DNA of 60,565 nucleotides from Pediococcus damnosus (GCF_001437255.1 NZ_JQBD01000003.1:1-60565), one strand, 5' to 3'. Positions 47,201 to 54,774 are shown, counted from the first letter of the stretch. Translations and numbers: made by a program. Notes: a model not told the origin generated them from the letters alone.

Positions 47201-47609
47201 TTGAACTTGACTGTGCCGATAAACTAGAGGAACTTGTTGATGAGTTTTTAGAACTATTAGAATTCTGTGTTTTGGAAACAGTACTACTGCTTGTAGATGA
47301 GGAGTTATTTGCAGAAGTATTAGAGGGTGCGTTCAAGGAACTTGTAGAAGCTACACTGGAATTTTCTGAACTAGCTGCTGCGGATGAAGAACTCGTACTA
47401 CTTGTTACAACCGAACTTTCGTTTTCTGCATTCGAAGTATTGTCATTCGCCTGAACCGCATATGGTCCAAAAGTAAACCCTGCTCCAAAAGTAAACAGGG
47501 TAATCCCCGCAAAAAGCCATCCCTTAGTGGTTTTATACATCTTATAATGTTCTTTATTTTCTCCACTATCATGAATTAATTTTGAATATTTTTTATTTTT
47601 AACTTGCAT
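41259..47609 (-). CDS. LPXTG-anchored MucBP-repeat adhesin
   Basis: A 2,116-aa cell-wall protein, probably adhesive. N-terminal signal peptide of the KxYKxGKxW class, here as KMYKTTKGW (residues 23-31) with cleavage near VQAND; a Ser-rich stretch (about 60-245) that may be glycosylated or serve as a stalk; a large non-repetitive region (about 265-1120) with beta-rich adhesin character and no recognised domain; five to six MBG-like units with TYDGTTKAS motifs (about 1130-1575); six MucBP repeats of 72 aa; then an Asn/Gly/Pro linker, LPQTGE (DNA 41355-41372), a hydrophobic segment and KRKKHEQE. AAAGGG lies about 10 nt upstream of the ATG. Ligand not known; mucus binding is the usual suggestion for MucBP proteins. 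Confidence 0.95.
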   Translation of the reverse strand: MQVKNKKYSKLIHDSGENKEHYKMYKTTKGWLFAGITLFTFGAGFTFGPYAVQANDNTSNAENESSVVTSSTSSSSAAASSENSSVASTSSLNAPSNTSANNSSSTSSSTVSKTQNSNSSKNSSTSSSSLSAQSSSSSSSSSSVISDASSATNSTTYNSSSPSSESATASGMKSLSTSTVSSSAVSSGSISSVANGSTSLASTAESSNATPSIGASNSDTSDLSLSAATSVAVSDENISISSTELTATDAVGNVVVIPDDTKQTAAPLMNVRARRTMVAAVSAASAGVKLSENSMGYGTSADGMTITFSFTGSANDVFTITIPANSSVYQLNKNFDTMSTGGTTTFVKNADGSTTITDTLSSTLTGTQSFSQTITLDQNSNYLGQPAPMTDIGTTTNTINYTINGTTQTPVLFTQTISPTASLSTPSRTYPTTAVGSVLPNTDYVYNISANEADGVLDNGSKSNQVNSAANFGGTTITIPVPSSFTFDSSLTNSLNGFTDGTTITQPDGKGGNVIITVPAGSGKQNYQTGTDFSYKIAGAYDVAQTASEQTLTASDPATLTQVINAAGDTITSTAADSWTETVLASRDSGEQSADMTAVGNSSSSSTKLLLDNDLTNDPTSLNTFVFSTESANSLTDAIITLNIANGLDATSIQVPSEGATTTSYLPGATSYAYTMTLADGTVEKGTVLAGGTLTPNDSSAIRTVTFTPNFLAAGATSGSIHGTSLLTLSGTGFIVYGTLSSTYDDGSSVNDGDQLASSIEVDINGTTTDTSSTQTVIYPKDTVATVTGYKHQTSEVVGATNAGSLSLAMSGNTGQTANEIYEPVYYFVIPSATTVTGVTNFPDGGVVYEFLADDGREVVKIDYTGTGVSVTTQDTYLIQIDLANNSDAMPGSYEYLMYVTSPETQLTNKTAVTDTSFTDGDANAVLMGDGKGTWTIAAVATLANASLAQGNQDLTAVQDGTSYIGGDQTLTFYDTVLNIVSSKTTNAVSLINLPMVGDSQGSGYTFDLTGPIALPSTYTTGDALTATVLYSTSQQAPGDTVSTAGYMTAEQVSGNWSSVCSIIIEFNAIPSNASTGRIAITGTTTDFNNQAGKTGYLQTAFYADGYVPAISGTDSAAKITILNAPTVALNKQSFTYDGTTNASYASGLVATITLTDGTTQTLSLGSKDITVTNDGKTVNTYTYGLSAIGLSAVQAIIGTTTSLGDPDTTGMINITPYETKALLNNVKISYDGTTKASEAVGLTATMTIATADGATKVVDLNSDDINVISDGVSVNDYVYTLTTTGLAKVQEVVGNNYTVNDNNVTGKISITAGSAAADLTGNEFTYDGTKKASDATGLVATVTLTSGKKTTVDLDSSDITISSGSDSANAGSYTFTLNDNGLAKVQAKIGNGYTVSQGSTGTIIIDKAPVTITAPTVSKSYDGKPYSDDLTASVEGKPTDGADLVYSLTDVSQDVDQGTYPIDVTAVATDNPNYTVSVVAGSLTIKAANASVVLNPGGFAYDGTTKASEADNLTATVNGQTVNLTSSDITVTNDGTASGDYTYSLFPAGLAKVQTAVGNNYTVSDKDVTGTITITPVPANVTFKFVDEQGNTIKADQTLNGNVGDAYDFAAPTIAGYAFASSDQPLSGTITSDNTITLVYKSGTVAQETSAKVTFKFIDEQGKTIKSDEILNSYVGNAYDLTAPTITGYAFVSSDQPLNGKITGDNTITLVYKHGQVAQETPAKVMFKFVDEQGNMIKAGQTLNGYVGNAYDLTAPTIAGYAFVSSDQPLSGTITGDDTITLVYKHGQVAEETPAKVTFKFVDEQGNTIKSDEVLNGYVGNAYDLTAPMIAGYAFVSSDQPLSGKITGDDTITLVYKSGTVAEETPAKVTFKFVDEQGNTIKSDEVLNGYVGNAYDLTAPTIAGYAFASSDQPLNGKITGDNTITLVYKHGQVAEETPAKVTFKFVDEQGNTIKTDQILNGYVGNAYNLMAPTISGYTFLNADGSLSGTITGNETITLVYKAKTSSPNPGGNGGDDTETIPGKTPTDSGKHEGTNTVPSQKSNGSVEKASFSTSSQTNLSANTQTRKTRYHAKAQAKQLPQTGESQRNPLAVIGMSLMAMIFGLFGIKRKKHEQE
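41600..42880 (-). repeat. 216-bp tandem MucBP coding repeats in adhesin 2
   Basis: Six consecutive 72-codon repeats, each with VTFKFVDEQG, LNGYVGNAYDL, GYAF and ITLVYK. Period measured directly: the same CACAAAC word occurs at 41985 and 42201. Neighbouring copies are nearly identical, so copy-number variation is likely among strains. Confidence 0.9.
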
Positions 47610-47672
47610 AACTAATCGCCCTTTCTTTCCGTTTACGTTTTATGCAACAAATCATCAGTTTATATGTATATA

Positions 47673-47687
47673 GGTATAATTATACCA
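47673..47687 (-). promoter_or_regulatory. Extended -10 promoter and palindrome of adhesin 2
   Basis: On the minus strand TGGTATAAT gives an extended -10 (TATAAT at 47684-47679), inside the perfect palindrome GGTATAATTATACC (47673-47686). No strong -35. Leader to the ATG is about 65 nt. Confidence 0.5.
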
Positions 47688-47784
47688 CTTTATAGGAGAT
47701 CAACCTCTGTCTTTTTAGGTCTTCAACTCATAAGCATACAATTTTTCAGAGAAGACATTAGTATAAATTACAGCCTTACAATGC

Positions 47785-47819
47785 AAAAAAACAAGACTGA
47801 AATTACTCCAGCCTTGTTT
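47785..47819 (-). terminator. Terminator of the ABC-TetR operon
   Basis: On the minus strand ACAAGGCTG pairs with CAGTCTTGT with one G-T pair, followed by seven Ts; it lies just after the TetR stop. Confidence 0.75.
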
Positions 47820-47824
47820 CTTCA

Positions 47825-48385
47825 TTATTTTAAAATGCGATCCAAAATCCCTTGAATTAAATCAGCTACTAACTGTTCATAATCTCCCGCTGGCAATTCA
47901 TCGTGGTGACTGTCCACTACAATTAATGCCCCGAACAGTTGCTGTACACGTGATACCGTCATCCCCGGTTGAATCAAATCATGATCTTTCCACTGCTTAA
48001 TCAGCTGTAAAACCGTGTAATACATAAAATTTTCTTCCACTGAGGTCTTATTTTTGATTAGCTGTTTCAGTTTTGGATTTGTATACCAAGCCCGTAAAAT
48101 CAGATTATTGTTCGCTTGATTTCGCAATTGACTCATCACTTTAGGCAATAAAGTTCGTGGATTTTCACTAAGATCACTTGTTGCCAATACCGCTTGCTTC
48201 ACCCGTTTATTTTCTTCAACATAAACTTGAACAAAGATTTCTTCTTTAGAATTATAAAAACGGTAAAACGTTCCGACCGCAACTTCCGCACGCTTCGTAA
48301 TTGCAGCAATACTAGTTTTTTTGAAACCTAATTCGTTAAAAGTTTTCTGGGCGGCATTGAAAATTTTTTGTTGTTTCTCTTGCAC
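47825..48385 (-). CDS. TetR-family regulator of the MacB/FtsX-like ABC system
   Basis: A 186-aa regulator with an N-terminal TetR HTH (about 8-52; TSIAAITKRAEVAVGTFYRFYNSK). The frame is open from a TTG at 48403, but AAAGGAG with 8-nt spacing before GTG 48385 decides the start. It is the third gene after the ATPase and the permease, 18 nt after the permease stop, so it probably controls this transporter. Confidence 0.87.
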   Translation of the reverse strand: MQEKQQKIFNAAQKTFNELGFKKTSIAAITKRAEVAVGTFYRFYNSKEEIFVQVYVEENKRVKQAVLATSDLSENPRTLLPKVMSQLRNQANNNLILRAWYTNPKLKQLIKNKTSVEENFMYYTVLQLIKQWKDHDLIQPGMTVSRVQQLFGALIVVDSHHDELPAGDYEQLVADLIQGILDRILK

Positions 48386-48403
48386 GCGAAGTTCTCCTTT
48401 CAA

Positions 48404-50968
48404 CTATTCACCTGCTGATAAAGCATCCAACATATCAATATGTTTGAGTTTAAAATGCGTCAAAATTCCGATAAACAAGCTAAAGCATCCCGTAATGACC
48501 GCGGACCAGATGAAACCTGGATAATGGATCGTCATCGGGAATAAGATACTCCCAGTTTGCGCCTTGACCATAATAAATTGGTGCAAGAACAATCCGATTC
48601 CCCAACCAACGACAATTCCAGCAATTGTAAAGATCACATTTTCACGCGCCACATAGGCGGTTACTTCTCGATCGTAGAATCCCAACACTTTAATCGTCGC
48701 TAATTCACGCATCCGTTCAGAAATGTTAATGTTCGTTAAATTATAGAGCACAACCAAAGCCAGCGCGCCGGACATCACGATCATAATCAAGACAACCGAT
48801 CCCAGTCCACCAGTACTTAACGAACTAGCCGCATACCTTGGAAAACTAACGTTCAAAACACCCTTTTCCTTCAGTAACTGCCGACTTAACTTTTCCCGTT
48901 GCGCCTTTTTAGTATGGGTTGTTTTCACTAACCGGGTTGTCGTTTGAACAGAGTTACCCGTTAACTTTTTATAGTAAGCCTGAGTGGTATAAAGCCAGTG
49001 ACCAGCATAGTTGGTGGTCACACCTGTCACCTTAGCCGTCACTTTCTTGCCACCGATCTGAAGGTTAACTGAACTACCAGCCTTCGCATGCATATCGGTT
49101 GCGAGTTTTTCGGATAAAATGACGCCCTTATTAGTTAAATGAAGCCTTTTACTTGTTGCAACTGATTTCAATGTCACATACTTGGCAAAGTTAGTCGTTG
49201 TTTTCGGAACCATTAAGGTGACCGTATCATTGGCCGTTCCATGTGTCGGTCTAGCTGTAATCGACTTCACCATCACTGGTTTTTGCGCCGCAATATTATC
49301 CGCATGAACTTGTTGCGTTGCTTTTTCAACGGTAACCAATGCTTGAAAATGTTGCACGTCTTCATACTGAGTCGGAACCAAGTCGTTCACGGAATCTTGA
49401 ATCCCAAATCCCGTCAAAATTAAACCCGTACATCCGGCGATTCCCACAATGGTCATGATCATTCTGCCCTTATAACGGAAGAGGTTTCGATAACTCACCT
49501 TTTGATTGAAACTCAGATGTGACCAAAGTGGTTTGATGCGTTCCAACAAGATACGTTTACCAGCTTTTGGAGCCCGTTCCCGCATCAAGTTCGTTGGTAC
49601 CTCGCGCAAATTAATGGTTAGAACAATTAAGGCACTGCCTAACGTCGCAATTAAGCCTGCTACCATTGTCTGAGCAAGATACGACCACGGAATCACGCCC
49701 ACAAATTCAGTTAGATTATTATTGCTGAGCAAACTAAAGACAAACTGTGGCAAGGTCAGCATTCCCAGCACACCACCAAGTCCGGCACCTAAAATTCCTG
49801 CTAACAAGGTATAAACAATGTACTTCATCGCAATTTCACGTTTGGTATAGCCTAACGCGCGCATCAGACCAATTTCACGACGGTTTTTCTCCACCATTCG
49901 CGAAATTGTGGAAAATGTAATTAGAATGGCAATGAATAAGAAGAAACCGGGGAAGATAATCGCAATTGCCGCAATACTGTGCGATTCATCAAAGTAATCT
50001 TGGTACCCAGGGTTGGTACTGCGATCGTTATACATATAAGTTGGTTTCGCAATTTGCTTAATCTGAACTTCAGAAGCCGCAATCTTCTTTTTCCCAGCTG
50101 CGAGTTCTTGTTTAGCCGCTTTGGTTTGGGTCGTTTGATAACCACTTGGGACCTTGGCCAATTGTTTTTCTTGTTGTTTAAGTTTATCAGACTGTTTATC
50201 TAATTTAGCTTGTGCACTCGCCTGCAATTGTTTTTGCCGGTCACGAGGTCGCTTGCTTAAAGTTGCTTTCAAACTAGCTTTTTGCCGATCAACCTGGTCA
50301 TTATAAGCATCTGTTCCGGCTGCATAGTGATTCGAATTTTTAAATTGCACCGCAATCGCAGCATATTCTTTTTGACTAAATGCCCCGTTCGGCACGCAGG
50401 CAAAATAATCGACGGTTCCGCTACCTAAATTGGTCGTCCCGCGATCTGTACTGCTGACAAATTGGGGCGAATTAACAAAGCCGACAATTTTAAACGTGCG
50501 CCGTTTTAAATTGGTATTCTTAGGAAGCTGATAGGTATCACCGATATGATAACCATTTTCTTTGGCCTTGGCATCTAAAACAATTTGATTAGTTTTAGTT
50601 GGTAATTTACCACTTACCAACTTCAATTTATCAAGCTTAGCCTGTTTTTGATAACTGTACACACTGACAACTTGGTTACGACTCTTTTGCAACGTAACCA
50701 TATGGCTTGCCGCTGTTTGCTTAACATTTTTATTGTGCTTAATTGAAGTTAAATCACTGTTTGTCAGGCCCATGGTTGAGCTAACTTTAACATCACTTAG
50801 TTGCTGTTGTTGAAAATAGTGATTTGCTGATTGGTTCAGATCCGGCCCAACCCCTCGAATCCCCACATAGAGTAATGACCCCAACAAAATAATCAGCACG
50901 ATTGAGACAAATTTACCCATTGATTGCGTAATCTCACGCACGGTAGCCTTAAAATAAGTTCGATTCAT
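48404..50968 (-). CDS. FtsX/MacB-like ABC transporter permease
   Basis: An 854-aa permease with an N-terminal membrane helix (about 18-38), a large extracytoplasmic region that includes a Lys/Gln-rich coiled coil (about 230-305), three helices around 330-460, a second extracytoplasmic domain (about 520-720), and three C-terminal helices (about 735-845). EIGLMRALGYTKREI and LATIKVLGFYDREV are the paired FtsX-family loops. Such systems act in lipid, peptide or envelope-stress export rather than import. GTG at 50977 is in frame, but AGGTGG fits ATG 50968 better. It follows the ATPase with 9 nt between. Confidence 0.9.
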   Translation of the reverse strand: MNRTYFKATVREITQSMGKFVSIVLIILLGSLLYVGIRGVGPDLNQSANHYFQQQQLSDVKVSSTMGLTNSDLTSIKHNKNVKQTAASHMVTLQKSRNQVVSVYSYQKQAKLDKLKLVSGKLPTKTNQIVLDAKAKENGYHIGDTYQLPKNTNLKRRTFKIVGFVNSPQFVSSTDRGTTNLGSGTVDYFACVPNGAFSQKEYAAIAVQFKNSNHYAAGTDAYNDQVDRQKASLKATLSKRPRDRQKQLQASAQAKLDKQSDKLKQQEKQLAKVPSGYQTTQTKAAKQELAAGKKKIAASEVQIKQIAKPTYMYNDRSTNPGYQDYFDESHSIAAIAIIFPGFFLFIAILITFSTISRMVEKNRREIGLMRALGYTKREIAMKYIVYTLLAGILGAGLGGVLGMLTLPQFVFSLLSNNNLTEFVGVIPWSYLAQTMVAGLIATLGSALIVLTINLREVPTNLMRERAPKAGKRILLERIKPLWSHLSFNQKVSYRNLFRYKGRMIMTIVGIAGCTGLILTGFGIQDSVNDLVPTQYEDVQHFQALVTVEKATQQVHADNIAAQKPVMVKSITARPTHGTANDTVTLMVPKTTTNFAKYVTLKSVATSKRLHLTNKGVILSEKLATDMHAKAGSSVNLQIGGKKVTAKVTGVTTNYAGHWLYTTQAYYKKLTGNSVQTTTRLVKTTHTKKAQREKLSRQLLKEKGVLNVSFPRYAASSLSTGGLGSVVLIMIVMSGALALVVLYNLTNINISERMRELATIKVLGFYDREVTAYVARENVIFTIAGIVVGWGIGLFLHQFIMVKAQTGSILFPMTIHYPGFIWSAVITGCFSLFIGILTHFKLKHIDMLDALSAGE

Positions 50969-50977
50969 TATTTCCAC

Positions 50978-51679
50978 CTACCATTCAATGTTTTCAACGG
51001 GGGTTGGGTGCTCGTTGCGTTCAATTCCTTTAACCTGGGCATCCTTTAGATGGATTACCTTGTCGGCCATCGGAGCAATCATTGAATTATGCGTCACAAT
51101 TAAAACAGTTCGGTGGGTTTTGCGCGCCGTGTCTTGCAGTAATTTCAGAATTTGTTTGCCGGTGTGATAATCTAAAGCCCCGGTTGGCTCATCGCATAAG
51201 AGCAACTTGGGATTTTTTGCCAGTGCTCGGGCAATAGCGACTCGCTGCTGCTCGCCACCTGATAATTGGGCTGGAAAGTTTGCCATTCGTTTTTCCAGGC
51301 CGACATGCTTAAGCGTTTCATCCACATCTAAAGCGTCCGAAGCCACCTGACTAGCCAGTTCCACGTTTTCGTGGGCCGTTAAATTAGGAATTAAATTATA
51401 AAACTGGAAAACAAATCCCACCATAGTTCGGCGATATTCAGTTAATTGACGTTCAGTATAAGTGGCAATATCTTGGCCATCAATGATAATGCTGCCCTCG
51501 GTTGGATGATCCATACCGCCCAGCATGTTTAAAACCGTTGATTTTCCGGCTCCTGACTCGCCTAAAATTATGACCAGCTCACCTTCATCAATATCAAAAC
51601 TAATTTTATCGTTCGCAACGATTGTATTATTTTCCATTGTATATTTTTTTGTTTCGTCTTTTAATGTAATAAACGCCAT
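50978..51679 (-). CDS. ABC transporter ATP-binding protein (MacB/LolD-like)
   Basis: A 233-aa ATPase: Walker [10 protein letters not shown] (about 41-49), Q-loop [15 protein letters not shown], signature [15 protein letters not shown], Walker [13 protein letters not shown], and H-loop [21 protein letters not shown] is typical of the MacB/LolD/FtsE class that works with FtsX-type permeases. First gene of the ATPase-permease-TetR operon; an extended -10 (TGCTATAAT) lies at 51729-51722. Confidence 0.93.
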   Translation of the reverse strand: MAFITLKDETKKYTMENNTIVANDKISFDIDEGELVIILGESGAGKSTVLNMLGGMDHPTEGSIIIDGQDIATYTERQLTEYRRTMVGFVFQFYNLIPNLTAHENVELASQVASDALDVDETLKHVGLEKRMANFPAQLSGGEQQRVAIARALAKNPKLLLCDEPTGALDYHTGKQILKLLQDTARKTHRTVLIVTHNSMIAPMADKVIHLKDAQVKGIERNEHPTPVENIEW

Positions 51680-51721
51680 TTTAGTAATCGTCCTCTCTGA
51701 TCCTGTTTCGTTATTACTTGA

Positions 51722-51730
51722 ATTATAGCA
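51722..51730 (-). promoter_or_regulatory. Extended -10 promoter of the MacB-like ABC operon
   Basis: On the minus strand ATGCTATAAT with TATAAT at 51727-51722; no clear -35. About 40 nt before the ATPase start codon. Confidence 0.5.
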
Positions 51731-51764
51731 TTTAAAATCTGGCTTTAATGAACCTAAGCAAATT

Positions 51765-51818
51765 AAAAAACACCATTATATAAACAGATTTCTCAACCTT
51801 CATATATATTGGTGTTTT
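51765..51818 (-). terminator. Terminator of the choloylglycine-hydrolase-like gene
   Basis: On the minus strand AAAACACCAATATATA pairs with TATATAATGGTGTTTT, with six Ts at the end. It lies just after the stop at 51824. Confidence 0.75.
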
Positions 51819-51823
51819 CAAAA

Positions 51824-52810
51824 TTAATTTACCGAATTAAATTGTTGTTCAGACTGTAATGGATACTCAGTCGGTTTGTCGGCATTTAAAACTGCCGGTG
51901 TTAGCGCTACTCGCGTAATTGTCTGATCAGCATAAGGTTGCATGTAATAGGCGCCCTCGTCCAAGCTCATATACCCGCGATACTGCGAATAATCACAGCC
52001 ACCTTCATCGTCAGCTTTAACACCCTTAGGAATTTCCACACTATTCAAGATGTGTGACAGGGCATTAATCGAACTAGCTGTAGTGTCAGCCTTTTCTGTA
52101 TTCTCACGGATAAATGCCGCTCTTACGAATCGGGACACCGATGTATAATCGCCAGGTAGTCCCAGCGCACCACTGCCTAAACCATAAGCATCAGATTTAA
52201 ATTCACCATAGGTTTTTTCACCATGTGAAGTTGGTTTTAATTGAACGTAATTATTCAGATTCTTCAAATGCCACTGAAAATCAGGACTGTTGGTCATCAC
52301 TTTGGCGGGATCATCCATCACGTGCATCCCATCACCGTCTTGCTCTAATACCACACAGGCACCAGTTTTATCAGCCACAATCCAATGAAGTGGCACAACC
52401 ATTTTAAATAGATCATTGGCCACGGCCACAATATTGACGTCATTAATTTTAGCTTTTAAACCAGCTACACTAGTAACATTGCCAAGGATCCAATTAATCA
52501 TCTCGTGAGGGGCCAAATTTATTTTATCAGCTTCAGTTTCTTCGGCAAACTTTGCCAAGCCGTCAAAGTAAAGCGTCGCCGCCCCCACACCAGCCTCGTT
52601 AACGCCATCAACCAGGATGTAGCCATTCAGATCACGGCCAGCACCGGTAAAACCTAGTTTGGTATCAAAACCTTCTGCATCAGCATCGCTTTTAAAATGA
52701 AAATTACGGGGAACCACAACAGGACGGCCGCCCAATTCAAACGAAAAATCCATTGTTCGCGCTAAAAACCAGTTCCCTTTTGCATTCTGATACATTACAC
52801 TCGTACACAT
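51824..52810 (-). CDS. Choloylglycine hydrolase family protein (linear amide C-N hydrolase)
   Basis: A 328-aa Ntn-hydrolase of the bile salt hydrolase / penicillin V acylase family, cleaving amide bonds such as conjugated bile salts, acyl-homoserine lactones or penicillin V. The frame opens at 52828, but the nucleophile must be the N-terminal Cys after Met removal: ATG 52810 gives M-C-T-S-V with Cys2, Arg18 and Asp21 (ARTMDF). NSPDFQWHLKNL and SRFVRAAF supply the expected Asn and Arg. The ribosome binding site is weak. Sequence alone does not separate bile salt hydrolase from penicillin V acylase; the YxeI-like branch is more likely than classical Bsh (inference). Monocistronic. Confidence 0.87.
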   Translation of the reverse strand: MCTSVMYQNAKGNWFLARTMDFSFELGGRPVVVPRNFHFKSDADAEGFDTKLGFTGAGRDLNGYILVDGVNEAGVGAATLYFDGLAKFAEETEADKINLAPHEMINWILGNVTSVAGLKAKINDVNIVAVANDLFKMVVPLHWIVADKTGACVVLEQDGDGMHVMDDPAKVMTNSPDFQWHLKNLNNYVQLKPTSHGEKTYGEFKSDAYGLGSGALGLPGDYTSVSRFVRAAFIRENTEKADTTASSINALSHILNSVEIPKGVKADDEGGCDYSQYRGYMSLDEGAYYMQPYADQTITRVALTPAVLNADKPTEYPLQSEQQFNSVN

Positions 52811-52972
52811 CAGTGCGTCACATCCCATCGATCATTTTTTAAAACTTAGATTCAGTATATTCTGATTAAAAACGCAATTCAATTAGAAATTACGTGATCA
52901 CTCATCTTTTCACCAATCAAAATTAGTAGGAATTTTGGTGAAGATTATTGCGTAAAACTTGAATAATAGGTG

Positions 52973-53120
52973 CAGTGGAGGCGTTGATGAAAGAGTGTGT
53001 CGATGTCACTTGGCGATTTATCGCTTAGAGAGGGAGACTGGAGAGGTCCGCTTCTGGCCTGAAGGGCAAAAATTTAGCTCGCAAGCGACCCACACGGCCC
53101 CACATCAGCGCCGGAACGAA
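52973..53120. repeat. GC-richer structured intergenic element
   Basis: A block of about 148 bp, visibly more GC-rich than its flanks, bounded by GGCGTTGATG (52980-52989) and CATCAGCGCC (53103-53112), which pair over 10 bp with one G-T. Inside are further hairpins (GCGATTTATCGC, CTTC...GAAG, GTGTG...CACAC). It contains GTGTCGATGTC, also present in the element after azlC (16543-16715). No gene seen. Together with the RNA candidate and the GGDEF leader below, this accounts for most of the 752-bp gap 52811-53562. Confidence 0.6.
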
Positions 53121-53214
53121 ACTAAAAGCAGGTAAAAACTTAAATAAAATCTAATTAGAGGTACTACCTACTAAAATTTGACACATACATATGCTTGGAA
53201 CCATTTTAAAACCT

Positions 53215-53352
53215 AACTAATTTGTGTTAAACTAGCCCATAAGGTGCCAAATCTTATCAGACAATTGTCTGATGCGTGCTAAAACACGCCGCACTATTTA
53301 ATATAGTGCTTTACAAGCAACCATCCCGACTACTATGATGGTTGTTTTTTTG
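53215..53352 (+). ncRNA. Candidate small RNA of four tandem hairpins
   Basis: Four hairpins follow each other with almost no spacers: ATCAGAC-AATT-GTCTGAT (53256-53273, a perfect 18-bp palindrome), GCGTG-CTAAAA-CACGC (53274-53289), GCACTAT-TTAAT-ATAGTGC (53291-53309) and AACCATC-N11-GATGGTT (53319-53343) with a T7 run after one G. A possible promoter, TTGGAA and TAATTT 17 bp apart (about 53195-53223), lies upstream. There is no ORF. It ends about 210 nt before the GGDEF gene. I do not recognise an RNA family in it; a riboswitch aptamer cannot be excluded. Confidence 0.5.
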
Positions 53353-53463
53353 TATTCTGCGTTCAAAATATTTAAGGAACCATCTAAAGCCAAATTTTTA
53401 AAAGCAGTTAATTAATGGGCTTAATTTTTCTGCCTAAATCCACTTTTTTGTCCTCTATTTTTT

Positions 53464-53517
53464 TGATATAATTAGGATCCGCGCCCTGTATCGTTAACAA
53501 ATACAACGGGATTTTTT
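53464..53517 (+). promoter_or_regulatory. Promoter and attenuator-like hairpin before the GGDEF gene
   Basis: An extended -10 TGATATAAT (53464-53472) is followed after about 12 nt by a hairpin CCC-T-GTAT...ATAC-AA-CGGG (53484-53510) and TTTTTT (53512-53517), 45 nt before the GGDEF start. A terminator between promoter and gene suggests attenuation or a very short independent RNA. Confidence 0.5.
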
Positions 53518-53562
53518 ATATTTAAAACTATCTGGCTTATTTCATATCATTTTAGTTAAGAG

Positions 53563-54774
53563 ATGAATTTTTTGACACAACACGAATGGCTATTGTCACC
53601 CTTATTCACTGGGATTTTTGTCACCCTTGGAATTATTTTGTTTTTCCAGCTAATTACCCGTTCAATGATAACCCACTCTAGGACGGAAGAAAAACCGATC
53701 AATTATTTAGTGGGTCGGCTATCCATTTTAAGTGTAGTTTACTTTTCTATATTGGGAGTGTACTTTGAATATGCTGCTGCCCACACCAAGCAAGATGTGG
53801 CATTTGTAGATTTTCGATTATTGCTATTATTCTATGTCATTATTTATTTGGGACAGCGAACCAGTTTAATTGTGATTTTATCAAGCTTCATTGCCCGTGC
53901 GGCATTCTGGGGTCTCACAATGGGCACCCTTTACTTTGTTCTTACCACGGTTCTCATCTATTTGTTTGTAAGTGTTATTGTATACATTGTTCGATATTTC
54001 CATCTAAATCAATTAATCTTGATCGGGCTGTTAGATATCGTTGTCGGTGTGTTTTGGATAGTCTTTCACTTCATTCGTTTCCGCTATTTTAATGATGTAA
54101 CGGTCTCTTCATCTTGGTATTATTGGATGGCCTTTATCATTATGAACTTTTCTTTGTACTACGGACTGACGCGCTTAAACAATGAAAATGACTACTTAAC
54201 CAGCTTGACTCATCAAGCAAGTACTGATCCACTGACCAAACTAAAAAATTATTCCGTATTCAAAAAAGATTTTAATGAAGAATTCCATGCTTTTAAAAAC
54301 GTCGATCAGCCATTAACAATGATTGCCTTTGATATTGATCATTTCAAACGTGTAAATGATCAGCATGGTCATTTAGCTGGTAATGCCGTTTTAAAAGCTG
54401 TTAGTCACCTCGTTGCTGAAAAAACGAAAACTATTCCTCAAGCAAAGTGCTACCGGGTGGGTGGTGAAGAATTTAATATTCTTTTACCTGATGTTACTTT
54501 AGAACAGGCTGCAAAATTTAGTTATCAGCTCCAGTCTGAAATTCGAGAAACAACTTTCAAAATCAATGAAAACAAAGCTATTCAGGTAACCATTTCTATG
54601 GGCGTTTCGACACTTCAAAAATCAGATGTTACACAAAATCTATTATACGAACGTACCGACCAAATGCTGTACCATTCAAAAGGTAAGGGACGCGATTGTG
54701 TCACCGTATCTAAACCGGAGACAAGTGATCCCAAGTCACTCTACGGCCAGGAAAAGTTTTCTAATAAAATTTAA
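53563..54774 (+). CDS. Membrane-bound diguanylate cyclase (GGDEF)
   Basis: A 403-aa protein predicted to make c-di-GMP from two GTP. The N-terminal half (about 10-205) has six or more membrane helices, similar in layout to 5TM/MHYT-like sensor regions; the C-terminal GGDEF domain (about 215-385) has DPLTKLKNY, FDIDHFKRVNDQHGH and the active-site motif GGEEF (300-304), which is a catalytic form. The inhibitory RxxD site five residues before GGEEF is absent (QAKC instead). Ribosome binding site is poor: AAGAG touches the ATG at 53563, and a TTG at 53572 is an alternative. It pairs with the EAL gene at 55047. Confidence 0.88.
   Translation: MNFLTQHEWLLSPLFTGIFVTLGIILFFQLITRSMITHSRTEEKPINYLVGRLSILSVVYFSILGVYFEYAAAHTKQDVAFVDFRLLLLFYVIIYLGQRTSLIVILSSFIARAAFWGLTMGTLYFVLTTVLIYLFVSVIVYIVRYFHLNQLILIGLLDIVVGVFWIVFHFIRFRYFNDVTVSSSWYYWMAFIIMNFSLYYGLTRLNNENDYLTSLTHQASTDPLTKLKNYSVFKKDFNEEFHAFKNVDQPLTMIAFDIDHFKRVNDQHGHLAGNAVLKAVSHLVAEKTKTIPQAKCYRVGGEEFNILLPDVTLEQAAKFSYQLQSEIRETTFKINENKAIQVTISMGVSTLQKSDVTQNLLYERTDQMLYHSKGKGRDCVTVSKPETSDPKSLYGQEKFSNKI

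Noticed and set aside
53215-53562. c-di-GMP (GEMM) riboswitch ahead of the GGDEF gene
   Set aside because: I looked for the conserved GEMM-I core words and did not find them; the hairpins present are simple stems.
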